NCBI GenBank assembly: GCA_963681505.1
Contig: OY811992.1
Coordinates: 2,451,072 to 2,515,071 of the forward strand
DNA from: Eunapius fragilis
Taxonomy: Eukaryota; Porifera; Demospongiae; Spongillida; Spongillidae
Length of the DNA stretch: 64,000 nt
Direction: 5' to 3'
This document shows, piece by piece, positions 43,694 to 55,052 of the stretch. The translations under genes were made by a program, and so were the position numbers. The notes below the pieces were generated by a model. It was not told the origin of the DNA, searched no databases, and worked only from the letters and a program-made list of their open reading frames with translations. Position 1 is the first letter of the stretch; each line of letters starts with the position of its first letter.

Positions 43694-45845
43694 AGAGTGC
43701 ATGTATAGTGAAGAACCCAATACCACTTGCTGCCCCACTGTAGATTGTGAATTATTATTAATGTTCACATGTAAAACTTTAAAAGATATTCAGGGCTATA
43801 ACATTCATTTGAGCATGATATTATTCTGCATCCTGTCTGTCAATAACCTGTGGTTTCATGGTTACTCAATATCATGTGAGGAAGTCTTGGTTTTTTCATA
43901 CAATGGCAAGGCTGGCAGAAAAGTGTTCAGTATAGTTACACACATAAGGGCTAGGTTGGTACAGGGTGTCCCATGAATGAACACAATGCTTTCAAAAGCA
44001 TTTCGTTCATTAATGGAAATCTTGTAATTGAAAGCAAGGTCAAGACTGTACAGTGCATGTTATGAAGACAAGTCAGATCAAGACCTAGACTGGTGTAAAA
44101 TGATTTCAGACTCAGTGAAGGGCATTCTATTGGTAAACTGCTGCAGGCTTCTATCTCCTAGCTGTAACCTAAGAACGCCTCAAAAACCTGAACAAGGAAT
44201 CAACTAGTTGCTACTTCATGGCATCAGCAAGTTCGTTTACAGGGAAAGGTGGTATGTGTTTGAGCAGAGGGTGATCATGGGATTGTCACTGAGGTTATCC
44301 ATGGATCTCTCTTGGTTTTAAATCATATAACAATGAGCAAATCAGGTCTGATTATGTCAGAACTGCATTTTTAAATTTCATGGAGTCAGAAAATGTGCAC
44401 AATCTTTTAGGACTGAAGAACCCATCCTTCCCATAACGGAGTGGAGATTAACAGATTTTGTCAGCCGTTAATACTTCAACAGCATGTAGCAACTGGCCAT
44501 GGGCAGTCCATAGTCACTATTCTATCTAGGTACACAGTAATTTGGCATACATAACAAACAAGCTAGCTAAACTGTACAGCTGCTGTGGCCTTGTACAACC
44601 TAGATATGAGATCATCAGCCACAACATATGTGGCTAGGCTGAGGCAGTAAAGTTTTTGCTTGCTAAAAAAAAACATAAAATTTTGACTAGACGTAGCACT
44701 AAATTTAGTACAGTAATGTAAAAGGTGAGCCTGGGCACGAGATTAAGGACATAATTATGTTACAGGAAGCTGTTTTAATTATGTCCTCAGTTGGTTTTAT
44801 TGGAGATACTAATTCAACTCCGCATGGTACGGTATTTTACGCTTTACTTTGATTGTGTTATCTTTATATGCATGTGTACTTCAGAGTTCTTTGCATCTTT
44901 TCCTATCTTTATACTGGAATGGCGGTGCTGCAAACAGCATACTCAGGGTAGTTAAGACTGCCACCAAATAATTTTACGTCATACAAAATGGCGGCTAGTA
45001 CCAATAAGTTATATTTCACGCAAGGACCATCCACTTGCTTAAATCTTGATGTGAATATTTGTGTTAAATACTGCTACTTCTAATAGCTATGTTGTATGCT
45101 CTTTAACACACCATCGTACGGAACTGTTTGGAAAACGGCTATGTAAACAAATACGGCTGTAGGCGGGGATGTTGCGATACAAATTTTCATAAGCTAATTG
45201 GCTACAAACAATCTCCCTATGCTCTCACACACTAAATCGACCGGATGCTGTAAATTCATTGCTTGGTGTTATCACAACAAACGTTAACAATGGTCAAAAT
45301 GGCCGTCGACTTGTGCGAAATACGATACATCTTCGATACCCTATACAGTTATCGAAATATCCAGTCGCAGTGAATAACTAGAAACCTAGAGGAGCTTGCC
45401 TAGCCGAATAAATTTACCTGAGAGCTGCGTTTTCATCCCCGCGTTTTGAATCTCCGATATTCTCATACAAAGTACAGTGGTTATTAATATATAACCACCC
45501 GCCAAATTTGTATTGCTGGGCAGCTGCACGCTCTTTTCGCTAGTCCATTGTGCGTTTTTTTCCATTTCGTGTACATTTGCTCTAGATCACTGTAACGTAG
45601 TAACAGTGTATGAATACGATACTGAAATAGTGTCCTTGCGCTAAATGAAGACCGAAACGTATAGAAAGGAATAACGTCATAATGATGTAATTACAAACAT
45701 GAATGTTGACAGCATGTTAACATGATTTTTCTTGTGAGGCAGCATTAACTACCCTGAGTACCTTTTTTTAAGAATAACCTTCAAATAATTAAGGTAGTGT
45801 TAGGTATGGTCTCCAGTGGAGGAGTGCTCACCACACTTCCTTTCA
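43694..45845. other. Downstream of the receptor: probable 3' UTR then unassigned DNA
   Basis: The first few hundred bases should be 3' UTR; I did not find one decisive polyadenylation signal. A short inverted repeat, GGACATAATTATGT with ATTATGTCC (44748-44786), is the only structure noted. No gene seen. Confidence 0.4.
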
Positions 45846-46026
45846 AACGTATAGTAGTCCTCTATTTCGCATACAAACATAATGTCCTACAAATGGGCAA
45901 AATATAGGACTATTATACATTTCCCCTTCTTATTAGACCCTTGTTTCCTTCCTTTTTACACCAATACTGCCTTCTTATTCCAATCCCTATATGCCACCAA
46001 CTTTCTCATAGAGAATGTTTCTATTA
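45846..46026. mobile_element. Palindromic MITE fragment
   Basis: TATAGTAGTCCTCTATTT, then TATAGGACTATTATACATTT, CCCTTGTTTCCTTCCTTTTT, ACACCA and CCACCAACTTTCTCATAGAG run in the order of a MITE centre and right arm. The left arm is mostly lost. Confidence 0.6.
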
Positions 46027-46259
46027 CTGTATGCCGGAGAAATGCTGCAATATTCCTCTTTTGTTTTGTTTACCTTATCGCAATGTAAGTTGGATTGAAA
46101 ATGCTATCCAAAGCAAATTTTTGTTCTCATGTTCATGCAGGTTGGTTTTTCCATCGATTTTGGTATTGTTCCAAACTGTAATAACTGCCTTTTTTAGGTT
46201 TAATGTTTTGATGTTATTTGTATAGTGTTGTCTGAAGCGTTGTTTGTGCTGGATATAAT

Positions 46260-46580
46260 TCCAGTGTTCACTATGCTACGAATTGGATATACGATAGTGT
46301 ATATTTTGCGGATATGTGAAAAATACACATGATATACACATGTGTGTACGCAAGGTATACCCATTGGTATATTTTGCGGATAGAACCAGAATCTCATGTC
46401 GTATATTTTGCGTATTCTCAAATTATCACGTGCGCTGATGATGGGTTCTTAATTTGCGCCTTCCGCACACCAATTGTGTACTTCTACCGCATACTTTGCT
46501 CCGTTACATCAGTTGGATACGTCTTCCGAATTTGTTCATTGTATACTAGCTTGTATCCATTTGTGTATGTATGATCATAT
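46260..46580. repeat. GTATATTTTGCGGATA-rich cluster
   Basis: GTATATTTTGCGGATA occurs at about 46300 and 46369, with related GTATATTTTGCGTATT near 46402. Other TATACA/GTATAC steps surround them. A weaker similar cluster is at 51160-51330. They may be subterminal motifs of an unseen element. Confidence 0.4.
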
Positions 46581-48263
46581 TAATATAGCTTTATATAATT
46601 TCAATCAATAAATAAAAACCGCAATAGCCAAAACATATACAATGCGTTTTAAAAACGTCCAAGTCTCTCGAACCATCCAGGCATGAACAGTTGGAGAAGT
46701 GGAAGAGTGGAGTAGCGGTCCTTCACATCGCTGTTGTAGGGGTGGTGCTTCAAGTTGCTTCGAGCATCCAGAGCGTCAATCGATTCACTTAGCCTATCAG
46801 AGCGCTATGACGTCGATGGACCACCGCTGTCCTCTTCGAAGGCTTAACCGCCACCTTGCCTTTCTTCTTCTGTCAGCATACGACACCTTTTAGCAAAAGC
46901 TACAGTAGGAAAAGAGCATCACGCGACATAGATAGGACTTACGCTGTTGAGTTGAATAGCCTTCAATTACTCTTAGTTCGCTTGTACCTAGTAAAAATAT
47001 GGCTGAAGATATAGCATTATGAAGACTCTACCTTTATGTGGCGGCAATAGCGTGAAGGTCTTCATCGAACTCTGCTATACAAAGTCGTGATTGCGTAAGA
47101 AAAAAGCGCAAAAATCTCTTACCCTTCATCACGCCGAACTGAAGTGCTGATGATCTTCCTAAACCTTTCTGACTTCTACAATTCTGACCTATATTTCAAT
47201 GGGGGCTTCCGCTATCTGCTTGCGATGCAATCCAGCTTCATCGATGTGTCTTAGTATATCAGCGACGACTTGCGGATGCAGCTATTCCATGGCCGGTGAA
47301 CTTACCTGGAATCCAAGTTCACGAACACTGCGCTGTCCTGGCAATTTGCAACGCGAGGCATCGTCAAAAAGTCTTGGCATAGTCAAAATCATAACAAAAT
47401 TTACGAACTATGATGTACTTTTGGACTAACCTGACTTCCGTCATCCAGTTCTTTCTGGTGTGGCTGCCTGATATCCCTACAACCTCGATCGCCATTTTAC
47501 TAATATGCTCCGCGTGGTAATACTTGGCGCCAAATTAATACTTGCAATTAATTTAATAAGTTAATAAACGTAGTCTACATTATGACATATGTCTTTTCAA
47601 ACTTCACCAGGTATATCACGTACGTTTCAGCTGGGGCATGTGATAAGCACTAATATTCACAGTAATCCACCTGGAACCTCTTCTGAGGAAACGCGTACCT
47701 AAACATTCTGGGTTTGCTTAGCTATTGTGTACAAGAAGCAGTATGATTAGCATGCATCGTGTTATTTGTGTTTTGAATGGTAAGACGCTCGGTAGCCTGT
47801 CGACACTGTGAAGTGTATTCCAGTGTCACGTAACGTCATTGAGCAGCTCAGCTTTCCTATGGTACAAGGTGGGGGCGTGGCATAATAACAAATACTTCTC
47901 TCGCCGTCTACATGTATATTAGTTCCGTCAGATCACTCCTCAAAATGCTTTCCATGCACCGTCCAATGTTTGTGAGCCAACGCAAGTACATGTATGTTGT
48001 ATGCACCTGTACTAAGCTTGTACATGATCGACCCGCTAATAGTATAGCCTATAGGTAATAATAACTGAACAAACATTAATGTGCATGCATTGCATATTAT
48101 TAGTATTTTCATGAATCCTACAACTACATCATATAGGATGCAAACCTTGAGGTGTTGCTGTAACTTTGCCGGCATTAATTCCAAATTCGTTACATGCAAA
48201 ATTGAAAAGAATTGAATGCACGCGTGTTCTTGATCTTATATGATTCAATCCGATGTGCCATGC
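46581..48263. other. Unassigned stretch
   Basis: Open frames at 46699-46893 and 47199-47429 have no motif. On minus, ATGGCGATCGAGG at 47494 and short open pieces ending at GT donors (near 47432 and 47308) might be first exons of an unknown gene, but I found no downstream exon that can be joined with confidence. Confidence 0.3.
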
Positions 48264-48720
48264 GAGAGAGCTGTGATAATCGTCACCCAAGTAGAAAGTC
48301 ATTCAGAACTGTTGCCCCTATGTTTATGCATGCATATCACATGGTATAGGCATTGAAACATGCTTGGTTGGGATGTTAATCAGGCATTCAGGTCTTACTC
48401 CTGGGCACCTGAGCCCCCTTTACTTTTGAGAGAGCTGTGATTATCGTCACCCATGTAGAAAGCCATTCAGAACTGTTGCCCCTATGTTTATGCATACCTA
48501 TTACATGATATAGCCATTGAAACATGATTGGTTGGGATGTTCATGTCTTATTAATCTGAGCCCCCTTTACTTTTGAGAGAGCTATGATATCTATGACTCA
48601 AGTAGGAAGTCATATAAAACTGTTGCCCCTGTGTTTCTTCATACTTACCACATACAATAGGCACTGCAACATGTTTGGTACAGCCCTTATTCCTGGGAAC
48701 CAGAGCCCCCTTCCTTTTCT
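48264..48720 (+). repeat. Three-unit diverged tandem repeat, 145-165 bp
   Basis: Units start with GAGAGAGCT at 48264, 48428 and 48575. Each carries AGTCATTCAGAACTGTTGCC, CCTATGTTTATGCAT and GCATTGAAACATG-like phrases and ends with GAGCCCCCTTTACTTTT or a close variant. Spacing shrinks from 164 to about 147. Confidence 0.85.
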
Positions 48721-49171
48721 TTTGTTAGCTGGCACCAGAACATGCATGAACTATGATCCTATCTGTACGTGCACTGGAGAGCAAAGTTCACTCGTGCCGT
48801 CATGATGTATATGTTCGTTCAAATAGCACTTCATACCCACTTGGGAGAATCACTCGTGTTAAAACTGGTCATCAAATCACCCTGGCAGGCAAGTTCCAAA
48901 TCAATGAGTCATGATCCTCACCATTTAAAAGCAACATGTTACATGTACAAAGAAAAGCATCAGTAAATGTCCTTTAACTCTTTAAGGCCCTAAGTAGAGC
49001 TTGCTGCTGAGGACAACAGTTTGGCCGCCTGCAGAAATAAGATCCGGAATGCATGTGCGAGAGTAAGTGTACATGGGTGAATAGACACGTACATGTACAT
49101 GTATAGACACACCTCTTCATAACGCACACATGGACCATATATCTCATCATTAAGTACACTCAATCACTAAT

Positions 49172-50605
49172 ACCTGATGAGGCCACGCCCGTAAAGGTCA
49201 CACACCTCCCTGGAGGCCAGTATGTGTGTTACATCTGCTCAGTTTGAAGCTCACAGGACATGTAACACCACAGCTACTCTAAAGAATGCAAAAGTCAATA
49301 CCTCACAACACGTATTAAATATTAGCATTTATCGGTTTACCTGATGAGGCCACGCCCATGAAGGTGACAAACCTCCCAAGAGGCTAGTATGTGTGTTACA
49401 CCTGCTCAGTTTGAAGCTCTCAGGACATGTAACACCACAGCTACTCTAAAGAATGCAAAAGTCAATACCTCACAACACGTATTAAATATTAGCATTTATC
49501 GGTTTACCTGATGAGGCCACGCCCATGAAGGTGACAAACCTCCCAAGAGGCTAGTATGTGTGTTACATCTGCTCAGTTTGAAGCTCACAGGACATGTAAC
49601 ACCACAGCTACTCTAAAGAATGCAAAAGTCAATACCTCACAACACGTATTAAATATTAGCATTTATCGGTTTACCTGATGAGGCCACGCCCATGAAGGTG
49701 ACAAACCTCCCAAGAGGCCAGTATGTGTGTTACACCTGCTCAGTTTGAAGCTCTCAGGACATGTAACACCACAGCTACTCTAAAGAATGCAAAAGTCAAT
49801 ACCTCACAACACGTATTAAATATTAGCATTTATCGGTTTACCTGATGAGGCCACGCCCATGAAGGTGACAAACCTCCCAAGAGGCCAGTATGTGTGTTAC
49901 ACCTGCTCAGTTTGAAGCTCTCAGGACATGTAACACCACAGCTACTCTAAAGAATGCAAAAGTCAATACCTCACAACACGTATTAAATATTAGCATTTAT
50001 CGGTTTACCTGATGAGGCCACGCCCATGAAGGTGACAAACCTCCCAAGAGGCCAGTATGTGTGTTACATCTGCTCAGTTTGAAGCTCACAGGACATGTAA
50101 CACCACAGCTACTCTAAAGAATGCAAAAGTCAATACCTCACAACACGTATTAAATATTAGCATTTATCGGTTTACCTGATGAGGCCACGCCCATGAAGGT
50201 GACAAACCTCCCAAGAGGCCAGTATGTGTGTTACATCTGCTCAGTTTGAAGCTCACAGGATATGTAACACCACAGCTACTCTAAAGAATGCAAAAGTCAA
50301 TACCTCACAACACGTATTAAATATTAGCATTTATCGGTTTACCTGATGAGGCCACGCCCATGAAGGTGACAAACCTCCCAAGAGGCCAGTATGTGTGTTA
50401 CACCTGCTCAGTTTGAAGCTCTCAGGACATGTAACACCACAGCTACTCTAAAGAATGCAAAAGTCAATACCTCACAACACGTATTAAATATTAGCATTTA
50501 TCGGTTTACCTGATGAGGCCACGCCCATGAAGGTGACAAACCTCCCAAGAGGCTAGTATGTGTGTTACACCTGCTCAGTTTGAAGCTCACAGGACATGTA
50601 ACATT
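49172..50605 (+). repeat. 167-bp satellite array, nine units
   Basis: Units begin ACCTGATGAGGCCACGCCC at 49172, 49339, 49506, 49673, 49840, 50007, 50174, 50341 and 50508, always 167 bp apart; the last is cut at about 50605. Unit identity is very high. Two linked variants alternate irregularly: ACATCTG with CTCACAGG, and ACACCTG with CTCTCAGG. No ORF spans the array. Confidence 0.95.
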
Positions 50606-51369
50606 TGCTGCTTTGAAGCTAGCTATTCCAAAGAATGCCCATGTCCACAGTCATGAAAGTCATACACTTTTTCAAATGTGGTATAGCTATAATGGTAATG
50701 AAAACAAATGTAATAAATGGAGCACCATTACTTTCATACGCTCTATAGGTTAACTGTGCTTCAACCGTACCGCTGATCACAGCAAAGTTGGCCTTCAATC
50801 TTTGCCATGATGAAAAACAGTATCACTGATACGGTATCGACGTCCATAGAGATGAAAGGTAGTGATCACCACCTGCGATAACGTCAGGAGTGTTCGCCAC
50901 CCCCCCTGTTTATTCTACAGAGAACGCTACTTGCGAGAAACTATGTATGGTACTAAGGGTTGTTTTAAACTCATATAAATCAAGCAGACTAGACGTACCG
51001 AATTTTAGAGAAGGAGGTGCTCAAAACGGGTTGCTCTGCAGCTATGTGAGATCAGAGATCATATTCGATGCTCTTGGATTCGAAATAATATTTTCAAAGG
51101 TATTAAATATAATATGCTTCGAAAATGTTATCCAAATTAACATTTAGAATTTACGGTATTAGCGTATACTTTAAGAGTCAGGTGCGTATACCACGATGGT
51201 TAGTGAATACAATTGACACCTGCGGATTCTTGGAATATACGTATGCGTATTTTTGAAATATAAGCACACACGGTATATTAATGGTATACCAGAAATATAC
51301 GCATAAATATACACCACTGTATACTACTTTCGTTGCACAGTGGTTAGTGCTATGGGGTCCAATTTATTT
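50606..51369. other. Unassigned stretch
   Basis: It includes a GTATAC/TATACG-rich part at 51160-51330 (see 46260). The open frame at 50890-51147 has no known motif. Confidence 0.4.
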
Positions 51370-51764
51370 AAAAAAGGAATTTTGTAGCACTGGTGATACC
51401 AATTGTATCTGATGCCGTGGCATTTGCATCAGGCGGATTTTTCAACGCTCGCTTTCCTCCTTTTCTGTGCCGGCCTAGAAAATGATTCTTTTTATGCTCT
51501 TGTCTTACCAATCAGCATAATCCTACCTAGTGGAGTGTCACTCGCTATTGTTGGTAAGCTATCGTTGTAGCTGCAAGCCGCATTAACCCAAAGGCACTCT
51601 ACTGCACATCACCTGATTGGATAGAAAGTTTGAATCATTTTGTGTTATATCAGGTGGATTTGGTACACTTTTAAATATTTTAAAATTATACCTTATGCAC
51701 TGCAGGTTCTATTTTCTTCTACTGCTTGGTGCAACTTGCAATCATATGGGTAGCTCATGTTGCT
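51370..51764 (+). pseudogene. Receptor-like gene fragment, copy 1
   Basis: GCACTGGTGATACCAATTGT, GCATCAGGCGGATTTTTCAA, TTTCCTCCTTTTCTGTGCC and CTCTTGTCTTACCAATCAGC match 52967-53115. Reading frames give FPPFLC then ALVLPISIILPS, a hydrophobic strand ending at a GT donor (TTG|GTAAGC, 51553). A later piece from 51706 (CAG acceptor) encodes SIFFYCLVQLAIIWVAHVA, which looks like a membrane helix. It may derive from a seven-helix receptor, but a stop lies in copy 1 and the identity is uncertain. Confidence 0.4.
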
Positions 51765-52862
51765 GTTACGGCCCGATTTAAAACTTTTGACCCGTTTTAA
51801 AACGGGTCGACCCAATTTAAAGCGGGTTAACCCATTTCCAAGCCGGTCGACCGGCTTTGAAACGGGCTAATTAATTTTTATAAGAACACGTGGATTACAA
51901 TTTCAAAGTGTGCGTTTCTCAGTTCAGTTGCATTTTTTGGCATTTGGCTATGAAATGGCATATTATTTATGCACGATCGAAAGAAGGAGTTTGGAGCCTT
52001 TCTTGCCGAGAAGTTTTCCTCCAATGATAGAGGAACTAGCGGTGTAGTTTACAAAGACTTATCGGAGGCAAAATTAAAACCGCCATAAAAGACCCATCGT
52101 CTGTTGACAAGAACTTGCGCTTCTTTGTTAAGAAGAAGGGATTCCAGATTCTGAACATCCCTGGCCTAGTCTAGGACTCGCGATGTTCTTGTTGTTCCAG
52201 TAAAAGAACAGGTACTTCTCACTAAATTGTTTGTCAGTTGTAGACGACTATTGATGCGTGTTGTTGCCATTCATCGCACACTGACATGAGAAAGCATGTG
52301 TTGTATTGCTGGATGCAAAATGAAATGGAACCTTTTAATGGTGTGATGTTAAAAAGGAAGAAGATGGTAAAGGAGACACAGCTACTTGAAATCATCTGCA
52401 CATGTCGGAGCATAGAGGATGGTAACATGGTGGAATGCGACGTTTGCAAGGAATGGTTCCATCAAGGGTGTATAACTGTACCAGAAAATGTTTGGAACAC
52501 GCCTTCAACACCATGGATGTGTGATTCATGCAAGGATAAATAACGACCCGCAATTCACGAACCAAACTTAGTTAAATGTACTCAAGGATCTTGCCTTTTT
52601 AGATCTGTTTTTTGTGTGCGCTCGTATTTTAATTTGCTGCATGCTATTTATTTCATTAAATCTATACACTGTTAACTGATCCAGTTACCGGTACCCGGTT
52701 TCAAAACCGGTCAACCCGCTTTAAAACGGGTCAGTTTTGCATATTGGTTTTAAAATCGGTCGACCCATTTTAGAACCGGTTGACCGGCTTTAAAACCGGT
52801 CGACCGGCTTTAAAACGGGCGACCCGTTTTAAAACGGGTCAGGTTTTAAATTGGGCCGTAAC
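51765..52862. mobile_element. TIR element with iterated 20-bp palindromes at both ends
   Basis: The ends are GTTACGGCCCGATTTAAAAC and GTTTTAAATTGGGCCGTAAC. Just inside the left end are four abutting 20-bp units (51789-51868) and inside the right end about six (52692-52840), all variants of GACCCGTTTTAAAACGGGTC. Flanks are ATGTTGCT and ATTGCTAC, a possible short imperfect duplication. A PHD-finger ORF lies in the interior. I know no element with this end structure. Confidence 0.7.
52286..52543 (+). CDS. PHD-finger protein fragment inside the palindrome-ended element
   Basis: The 85-codon ORF ends with a PHD finger: ICTCRS, MVECDVCKEWFHQGCI, then PWMCDSCKDK, giving Cys-x-Cys, Cys-x2-Cys, His-x2-Cys and Cys-x2-Cys with the Trp two residues before the last pair. 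PHD fingers read histone H3 tails. Upstream sequence (52085-52180) has a broken frame with KDPSSVDKNLRFFVKKKGF, so the ORF is probably the 3' end of a longer gene. The start at 52286 is only the first ATG in frame. Several transposon proteins carry C-terminal PHD fingers. Confidence 0.7.
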   Translation: MRKHVLYCWMQNEMEPFNGVMLKRKKMVKETQLLEIICTCRSIEDGNMVECDVCKEWFHQGCITVPENVWNTPSTPWMCDSCKDK

Positions 52863-52889
52863 ATTGCTACTGCACTCTGAGCTGGATGG

Positions 52890-53118
52890 TCAAGTTTCCT
52901 TTATATTTTATGTTAATGAAACGAAAGCATCAAATGAAGTACATCCATACCATAATTGTCTTCATGGCACTGGTGATACCAATTGTACCTGTTGCTGTGG
53001 CATTGCATCAGGCGGATTTGTAAATGCCCAATTTCCTCCTTTTCTGTGCCTGCCTAGAAATGTAAATGCTTCTTTTTATGCTCTTGTCTTACCAATCAGC
53101 ATAATCCTACCTAGTGTT
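52890..53118 (+). pseudogene. Receptor-like gene fragment, copy 2, interrupted by a MITE end
   Basis: An open frame includes LDGQVSFIFYVNETKASNEV, HGTGDTNCTCCCGIASGGF, FPPFLCLPRNVNASFYALV and LPISIILPS. It is similar to copy 1 at 51385-51540 and stops where palindromic-MITE sequence begins at 53119. It has one more Cys cluster (CTCCC) than copy 1. Confidence 0.4.
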
Positions 53119-53180
53119 ATTGCCTCCAATTCCTATATCCCACCAACTTTCTCGTTAGAGAATGTTTTTCTTTACTTGTT
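53119..53180. mobile_element. Palindromic MITE right-end fragment
   Basis: TTGCCTCCAATTCCTATATC, CCACCAACTTTCTCGTTAGA and TTTCTTTACTTG match the MITE terminus. It cuts the receptor-like fragment. Confidence 0.65.
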
Positions 53181-53227
53181 TCCTCTATTTTTTAATTATC
53201 ATTTTTTATCGATTATTAATACTGGCA

Positions 53228-53270
53228 AGTGCCCCCCCCCCCCCCCCACCCCCCCACCCCTCACCCCCTC
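53228..53270. repeat. C-rich homopolymer run
   Basis: A run of about 19 C, then a short C/A-interrupted run. Confidence 0.85.
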
Positions 53271-53489
53271 CGCTTCAATTACCGTCACGAGCAGACGCCC
53301 GCTTCTGTTTGGGATCACTGTAAGGAACGCGGGAGAATTCTAACACGTCGTCTGCTCTCCTCTTTGTTTGCACAATTCTAAATAAACGTAAATGTCGCCA
53401 TGGGAACGCTTCTATATAACACTACGCATTACGTAATGATTACGCATGTAAGTTTTAAGCTTTATTCCTATATCTGATACTTGAAGATG

Positions 53490-53830
53490 TCCTTCCAGGA
53501 GATTCTAAAGCGATTGGTATAATTGGCGCTCTTTAAAACCATTCCTATCCGGAGTTATACTCACCCGAGAAGAATTAGAAGAAGAAGACGACGACGAAGA
53601 CGACGGAGAAAAATTGGCCTGGGGACGAGGTAAAACACGAAATTTTTTTGTTCTCTTAAAGCAAACAGTTGTTAGACTGGAACAAAACATTAAAATGACC
53701 GTCTTTGCCTTCTGGTTCGATAGGAACAAAGAGCTAAATTATCCGTTTCTTGGTACGCGAGTTATAGCGTTTTTTAAAGATATTCACGACCCGGGTCAAT
53801 TCCTATATAATAATTAATTTGGATCCGACA
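53490..53830 (+). repeat. Dispersed repeat R1, diverged copy
   Basis: GGAGATTCTAAAGCGATTGG, ACCATTCCTATCCGGAGTTA, an expanded GAAGAAGACGACGACGAAG run, GGGGACGAGG, TTCTGGTTCGATAGG and GGGTCAATTCCTATAT keep the R1 order with many changes. The purine run lies where copies 1 and 2 have AAGAAGGAG. Confidence 0.55.
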
Positions 53831-54795
53831 TCTGCATACCCGCCTGTACGTCAACCAAATTCGGATTTACTTAATTGTAATAATGGTGCATGATAGTATT
53901 TGCGCTGTTGATGATAGCAGTCAGAGGGGGTGCCCAAATCATATCAAATCATATTCACAATTACACCATATATGGCACCGACAATTCCATATATGGTGTA
54001 AATATAAGTTGGGCATCCGCCTATGGTACTGTTGCTGTGGGCCTCCGAAATACCAAGTGGAATCAATTAGCTCCACCATGATGGTTCAGAAATGCATTTT
54101 CGCACATAGATGTTGTATTATCCGTGATGATTAAAATAATTTAGCAAGTTTAAGATTGGTTTAAGTATGAAAACTTTTGCTTCTGGCAGCTGCACCAGAA
54201 GTCAACACATGCGAGGGAAGGGCACTCCCCTCTCTTTAAGTTGGCCCCACGTTACAATAAAAATCCTGGCTCTGCATGTGGATATGAGGTCTTTATATAT
54301 GATCATATATGAACAATTCTAAAGAGAACAATTAATAGGCCTAGAGGATTTGAGTTTTTAATGCCTTTCAGATGGCACTTAAAAACCATTTCACACAATT
54401 CGTTGTTTCTGTCGATAATGTCGTATACCATTCTGCACAGTTCCTAATGAAGTGCCTTGCAGTTCCTTCTTGTAAGACGCTTCCGACTTTAAGCTCTCAT
54501 CTTTCCTATAACAAGTAACCTCATGCACAGTCTGCATAAAACAATAATTGCCCAACCAGTATAAAAGGATGCAATATAAATGGCCCAACTAAGCATTTTT
54601 TTCCCCCAGCCCCCTATTAACCATAGAATCGATAATGATTATGATGTTGCACTACAACGATGACTTGGAAGCTTTACCACATCTTCCAATAAGATGATCC
54701 CCCTGTTGAGAAAAGTACGTACGCACGAAAAAATAAGTAAAAACGCTTTGAAACGATCTTTATATTAAACACTTATCAGGCATTATATCCAGTGT
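53831..54795. other. Unassigned stretch
   Basis: A short inverted repeat, ACACCATATATGG with CCATATATGGTGTA (53963-54001), is present. A 63-codon open frame at 53890 lacks motifs. No gene recognised. Confidence 0.45.
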
Positions 54796-54876
54796 TGCCG
54801 CGAAATGCGATATATCGCGATTAAATCTTTATATCGCGAATCGCGATATATCGCGATTAATAACTTATCGCGAAAT
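54796..54876. repeat. Cluster of TATCGCGA palindromic steps
   Basis: GCGATATATCGCGATTAA, ATATCGCGAATCGCGATATA and TTATCGCGA occur within 80 bases, with at least five TCGCGA cores. The repeats are self-complementary. Confidence 0.85.
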
Positions 54877-55052
54877 AAACGTGTACAGATGTTAACATAG
54901 ATATACGGAATTTGGAAACCTTAATTCAGATACGAGCAGAGAATAAGCATACATTTAGGCATGTCATGAAATTAATTTACAGAATTACGGTTATTAAAGC
55001 TAAAGCAGTTTCGAAATTTGCCTGAGAAAAATACATTTGCCCATGCAGCCTT

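Noticed and set aside
43671-43976. Open frame overlapping the receptor stop codon
   Set aside because: It overlaps the tail in another frame and continues into the probable 3' UTR.
46699-47429. Two short open frames and possible minus-strand first exons from an ATGGCG at 47494
   Set aside because: No joined reading longer than a few dozen codons and no domain; insufficient to call a gene.
49172-50605. CRISPR-like regular array
   Set aside because: Each whole 167-bp unit is repeated with no unique spacers, and the setting is animal nuclear DNA; it is a satellite.
53505-53729. Ser-rich minus-strand frame
   Set aside because: The Ser tract is the complement of the GAAGAAGACGACG run in R1 and has no support as protein.
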